A stretch of 64,000 nucleotides of DNA. Origin: Endocalyx cinctus (lineage: Eukaryota; Ascomycota; Sordariomycetes; Amphisphaeriales; Apiosporaceae). Position numbers and translations under genes: made by a program. A model generated the notes under the pieces. That model did not search any database. It worked only from the letters and a program-made list of their open reading frames with translations, and was not told the origin of the DNA. Positions 60,202 through 64,000 of this stretch are shown in pieces (positions within the stretch are counted from its first letter, which is position 1; each line of letters starts with the position of its first letter). The stretch spans positions 3,224,001-3,288,000 of the forward strand of contig BCKC01000005.1 in NCBI GenBank assembly GCA_001600455.1, given 5' to 3'.

Positions 60202-61454
60202 ATGATTTCGTATACTTTGGCCATCCTACTCTACTGCATGGGAGCGTTCACTCTGGTGATAGCTCAGGAGACTCCATCGCTCGTCGATGCACTTGTCGCA
60301 TCTGGTGCCTCCAAGTTTGCCACGTTTATCCAGTCCGACCCCGACGTGCTACAGCTTTATCTTTCAGGAGAGTACAAGACTGTCTTTGCTCCGTCGGATG
60401 AATACTTGGATGACTCCACTCTCCATATTCGAGAACTATCCCCGAGGGACCAGCAGCTAGCAGCCTACCAAACAGCAAGGCAGCTAAGTTCCGTTGAGAG
60501 TGCGAGCCACACCTTACCCGGAATTACTTTCGAAACTGCCGATAACTCGGAACTTCTCAATAACCAACCGCAACGGCTGGTAGCCGACAATAGGCCCGCT
60601 AACGTGACGGGTCCTACCCGGCGATGGCACGCTTCAGCAATTTACCCACGCGAGCTCATGACATCGCTTCTTTCAATCAAGTCTGGCTTGGGAAGCACCA
60701 CAAATGTTATCAAAGCAGACGTTCCATTCGATGGAGGGTTGATCCAAATCACTGATGGGTAAGCAGTTCTTCCTCTTTAGCTAATCAATTATACCCAATG
60801 TAGTTTTCTGACATGTATCGTGCAGTTATTTTACTCTTCCCGACTCTCTGACGTCCACATCTTCCAAAACCGGGCAAACAATGTTCGCCGGGCTGGCAGC
60901 TCGGACCAACATGTCGCAGAAATTAGATACCACTCCTTTGGTGACCGTTTTCCTACCTTCTAACGCCGCTTTCTCTTCGAGTAATACTACCGTCTCTTCG
61001 ACGGAGCTGCTCTCTAACCACGTGGTCGCCGGTACCGTCAGCTACCTCCCGGATCTAAAAGACGGCGCCATTCTCACGACTCAACGCGGTGAGACTCTTT
61101 CAATAGCTGTTCGGAACGGTTTCTACTTCGTGAATGGTGCGCGGATCACTCAGGCAAATTTAATTCTTGAAAACGGGGTTGCCCACGTCATCGATCAGGT
61201 GAGTTAGGTTTTTTTCTTTTCTTTTTTCGCGGAGTTTTCTTTCTATGAAATCCTCACTTGACGCCTTTATTGACGTCTATACTAATCATCATTGATATGG
61301 AATGTAGGTTCTCACCCCTAAAGTCTCTTTACCAACTTCAGGGGCTTCTTTACGTAATGAGGTGGGCGGTCCGAGCATCATGAGAATAATTGCACTGTAT
61401 CTTTCTCTGCTCCTATTTCATTCAATTTTCGAAGTATATCAAGCAGGATTCTGA
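60202..61454 (+). CDS. Fasciclin (FAS1)-domain protein, probably GPI-anchored at the cell surface
   Basis: Three exons, 60202-60758, 60826-61198 and 61308-61454, give 358 aa. Signal peptide MISYTLAILLYCMGAFTLVIA; then two FAS1-like units. The first has LVDALVASGASKFATFIQSD and TVFAPSDEYLDD (H1-type motif). The second has PLVTVFLPSNAAFSSSNTTV, LLSNHVVAGTVSYLPDL and NGVAHVIDQVLTP, the full H1...H2 signature. The C-terminal hydrophobic segment (IMRIIALYLSLLLFHSIF) is preceded by small residues (SGASLRNEVGGPS), as for a GPI anchor, though the last residues are not strictly typical. FAS1 proteins act in cell-surface adhesion. Introns are clean. Confidence 0.9.
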
Positions 61455-62567
61455 CTTCAATCAAGAACGGAAATGAATGGAACTGCTAAGGTGTCTAATT
61501 GGCGTACATTATTTTACATCATAATTATTATAAGTTAAATAGTTAGCGCTGACAGATGTGTACGGCAATTGTCTCAGTGTTCCATATTATCAGCTAGTTG
61601 CAGCATCAAATTTAATATCAATAACCCTGATCACGTCGTTGACTTCAACCATAAATTTTGGGTGGGATATCTTCATTTTGCGATCGCATTCTACTTCTTC
61701 ATTTTTTTTTTCCCCTTTTTACAGGGAGTATGGATTGAACTGGGTATGATTACTTGTTTATCTCCAGGAACATTGCAGGTTTCATTCGGCGACTATCCGT
61801 CGCGACAGCAGGTCCCCGATTATGCTGAATAAATTAAATAACGTAATACTTATTAGGTATTTACCCATCTCACCAATATTATCACTCGTACGTGAATGTA
61901 CAGATTCCTACGTAAAGAAGAAGAGGCTAGCTGAATATCCCGATTAGGAACATCTGTAACGTCATATTCCTAGAGTATGTCGACGTGGGCGGCGCGGGGT
62001 CCTTCCTAGCTATGATCTGAGCCTCATTGACAGCTCCAATGTAACCATACCAACAGGGACTGCCACTAGTCCAAGACTTCGAAGCAGGACCAATATCGTG
62101 GATGAGAATCAAGGTGACCGAGTGCCAATTCCAAGCATGGAGAAGTCCAGACTGCAAAAAAGCCAACAAAGGATGATTTATCATTAATCGCCCCTAAAAA
62201 AAACCGTTTTACTGCTATCATTCCCATCACATTTACGGCCCGACACTTTTGCAATAACGTTAATAACTTCCTAGGTAACTTGAAGGTCGGAAAAGGTAAC
62301 ATTACACATCACAACTAGGTTGATCCCCACACCACCTTCAAAAAAAAAAAAAAAAAAAAAACACACCAGGCAAGCTGCGCAATCAAAGGAGGTGAAAGTG
62401 CCAATTAATATTTAGTTAGAGAAACTTTATGCAAGTCCCTAGTTTCAGTTAATTCCAGGAATGGCGTTTTCGGTGCATTCAACGACCCAAAAAGGGGCAT
62501 CCTCGCAAATCACAAGTTTTATCTGAACGATAGCGCAGTATCCTCGACTTCTCCAGCATACCTTGCA
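61455..62567. other. Intergenic, 1.1 kb
   Basis: No gene is supported. Open frames at 61558-61832 (plus) and 61927-62302 (minus) have no motif or splice support. An A run lies at 62340-62361. Confidence 0.5.
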
Positions 62568-62830
62568 CTAGTCGCGCGAGCAAGTATCGTAGCAACGGTT
62601 GCGCCCATATACCGACAGCGCGCAGTACCCGATGCAAGCCTTGCAGGTTGACCTCTGGTCGTAGCCCATATTGAATGGCGGTACTTTATCGCCGTAAAGT
62701 TCGGTCTTGTCCACGCGCATTCCCATGACCTCTACCATCTCTACGCCTCTTTCTTGCATCTCTTCGTTGTCATCGTCCTCGCATTCTTCTTCTTGTAAGT
62801 TCTGGCTGTTCCATACAAAGACTAGTCTGG
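62568..62830 (-). CDS. C-terminal part of a small Cys-rich protein, start not found
   Basis: The minus-strand frame reads NLQEEECEDDDNEEMQERGV, then VPPFNMGYDQRSTCKACIGY and CALSVYGRNRCYDTCSRD before the stop. Five cysteines fall in the last 26 residues, spaced C-x2-C-x3-C-x9-C-x3-C. The acidic pro-like stretch before a Cys-rich end is usual in small secreted fungal proteins. I could not find a first exon with a signal peptide in the 600 bases upstream on the minus strand. It is either a real gene with an unrecognised first exon or a remnant. Confidence 0.4.
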
Positions 62831-63476
62831 TTAGAATACTCTAGAAGCTTTCCGCTTTCTGACTGCACCATACCACGAACGAAAATTGTTTAGAGCTCGG
62901 TTTAATGTTTAGAGCTATACATGAGGTCCGCCCAACTTCAACACTGTCACTTTACAATTTCAAGCATATATCCGGCGTTGCCATGGTTTACTATGCGATT
63001 AAAGCCATTAAATCAATATGAGGTTTACTTATACCGGTGTTATGGAGGGCGATTGGACTGTTTTTTTAGTCTTTCATAATTAAGCACCCTTGTCACGGCA
63101 TCCTTTTGGGCGGCCGCTCCATCAGCTACGATGATGGTATTGTAATTATTCGCATGTGGTGTCGCGGATCTACGCTGACACGCTATATTTCTAGTACGCA
63201 GGTTATAAAGATATATATTCTCAACGTCGTTTCTCTCATTTTAGTAGAAAATAGAAAAAGTCTAGAAGCAACAAGTTATAGCGATCCCGCAGTCACAAAG
63301 TCGGAACATGAAGGCGAGCAAAAAGAAAAAAAAAAAAAGCTGGTCAAAGCACTATAATTGGGACTCTCGAAGTTAAATTGATATTTCCTTCTTTGGATTC
63401 AATTCAAATTATAACGAATTAATATTTCATGGCTTATGCATTATCCATTAGGTCTCTCGCCACCTCGGGGAAAGTC
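62831..63476. other. Intergenic before the last gene
   Basis: 650 bp in which I see no supported gene. It should contain the missing 5' part of the small Cys-rich protein if that gene is intact. Confidence 0.45.
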
Positions 63477-64000
63477 TTAAACAAGCATCAGAGCTAGAGA
63501 GGATATCCCCAAGACCATCAAAACATTTACGCACGAACTAGATCCGGTACCTTCTGGGACACTAGTATTGGAAGGCTATTAAAGCTAGTCAGCAAGCATG
63601 TCCCAATCTAAGACGGTTGTAAGAAATTGTTTGTGAATGGATATATACGTACCTGAGCCGCGTCGGTAGCACCAGAAGTAGAGACGGTAGCTGAAGAAGT
63701 CGCCGCCGATATCGAGGATGAAGGTATCGTGGAGGTAGGAGTTGCGGCCGCCGAAGTGCCAGAGGAAGTAGCATCGGCGGGGTCCGGGTTCGCGTCTAAG
63801 CCACAAGTCTTGCCGGCAGCGGTGACACCATCTTTGTAGTAGCTCCAGATGCCGAAGTCGTTGGCGCATTCCATACAAGTGTTAAACTTATCTTCCCATT
63901 CCGAGTTGGAACAGTAGTCGCCCTTCGCCTCGAGGATGGTGTTGCCGCACGCTTCGTGACATGCGAATTGTTCAGTCGAGACTTGTCGCGCCTCGATCGG
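63477..64000 (-). CDS. Secreted Cys-rich protein with Ser/Thr/Ala-rich stalk and GPI-anchor signal (5' end outside window)
   Basis: Partial: the N-terminus lies beyond base 64000. The visible part begins PIEARQVSTEQFACHEACG and continues with DYCSNSEWEDKFNTCMECA, NDFGIWSYYKDGV and AAGKTCGLDANPD, a Cys-rich globular region. A stalk of Ser, Thr and Ala follows (SSGTSAAATPTSTIPSSSIS). An intron (GTACGT donor at 63652, acceptor TTTAATAG) leads to a last exon ending SCVNVLMVLGISSLALMLV, a hydrophobic GPI-attachment tail, with stop at 63477-63479. The layout is that of a cell-wall or plasma-membrane anchored surface protein. Role unknown. Confidence 0.82.

Noticed and set aside
1..64000. CRISPR arrays, operons or ribosome binding sites
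   Set aside because: The sequence is eukaryotic with spliced genes; the repeats seen are tandem or transposon-like, not CRISPR.

Overview
The window is nuclear DNA of a filamentous ascomycete (Pezizomycotina). Short introns of about 50-90 bases with GT...AG borders interrupt nearly every gene. The gene families are typically fungal: a NACHT-ankyrin NLR, berberine-bridge-like oxidases, CYP51, a sugar porter, a FAS1 protein and small Cys-rich secreted proteins. One block is extremely AT-rich and carries transition-mutated repeats, as expected from repeat-induced point mutation (RIP). I read about 20 genes. Most were rebuilt exon by exon, checking that introns restored both the reading frame and the family motif. 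Species is not determined.

Layout. 0.7-10.5 kb: an anion:cation symporter-type MFS transporter and a very large NLR-type gene (about 2,221 aa once four exons are joined), both on the minus strand. 10.5-14.6 kb: gene-poor. 14.7-22 kb: a secreted subtilase, a broken berberine-bridge-like oxidase and an 8-cysteine secreted protein. 22-25.3 kb: gene-poor. 25.3-40.2 kb: a run of metabolic genes (SDR, two divergent FAD oxidases, a CYP51-type P450, a small membrane protein, a sugar porter, an O-methyltransferase) that looks like a tailoring set for a secondary metabolite, with no backbone synthase in view. 40.2-45.1 kb: repeats, including a 3.1-kb AT-rich block bounded by inverted ends and holding three LTR-like copies. 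45.1-52.4 kb: a STAND-like protein with a degenerate nucleotide-binding loop, divergent from a large AAA+ ATPase. 52.4-64 kb: an LTR-like remnant, a 142-bp inverted duplicate of sequence at 28.7 kb, then secreted, GPI-anchored or membrane proteins and one unknown gene.

Two themes stand out. One is recognition and immunity-type genes (the NLR, and the STAND-like/AAA+ pair). The other is a CYP51 paralogue among oxidoreductases and a methyltransferase, an arrangement known from clusters that make CYP51 inhibitors, where the extra CYP51 protects the producer. Both readings rest on context and are marked as inference.
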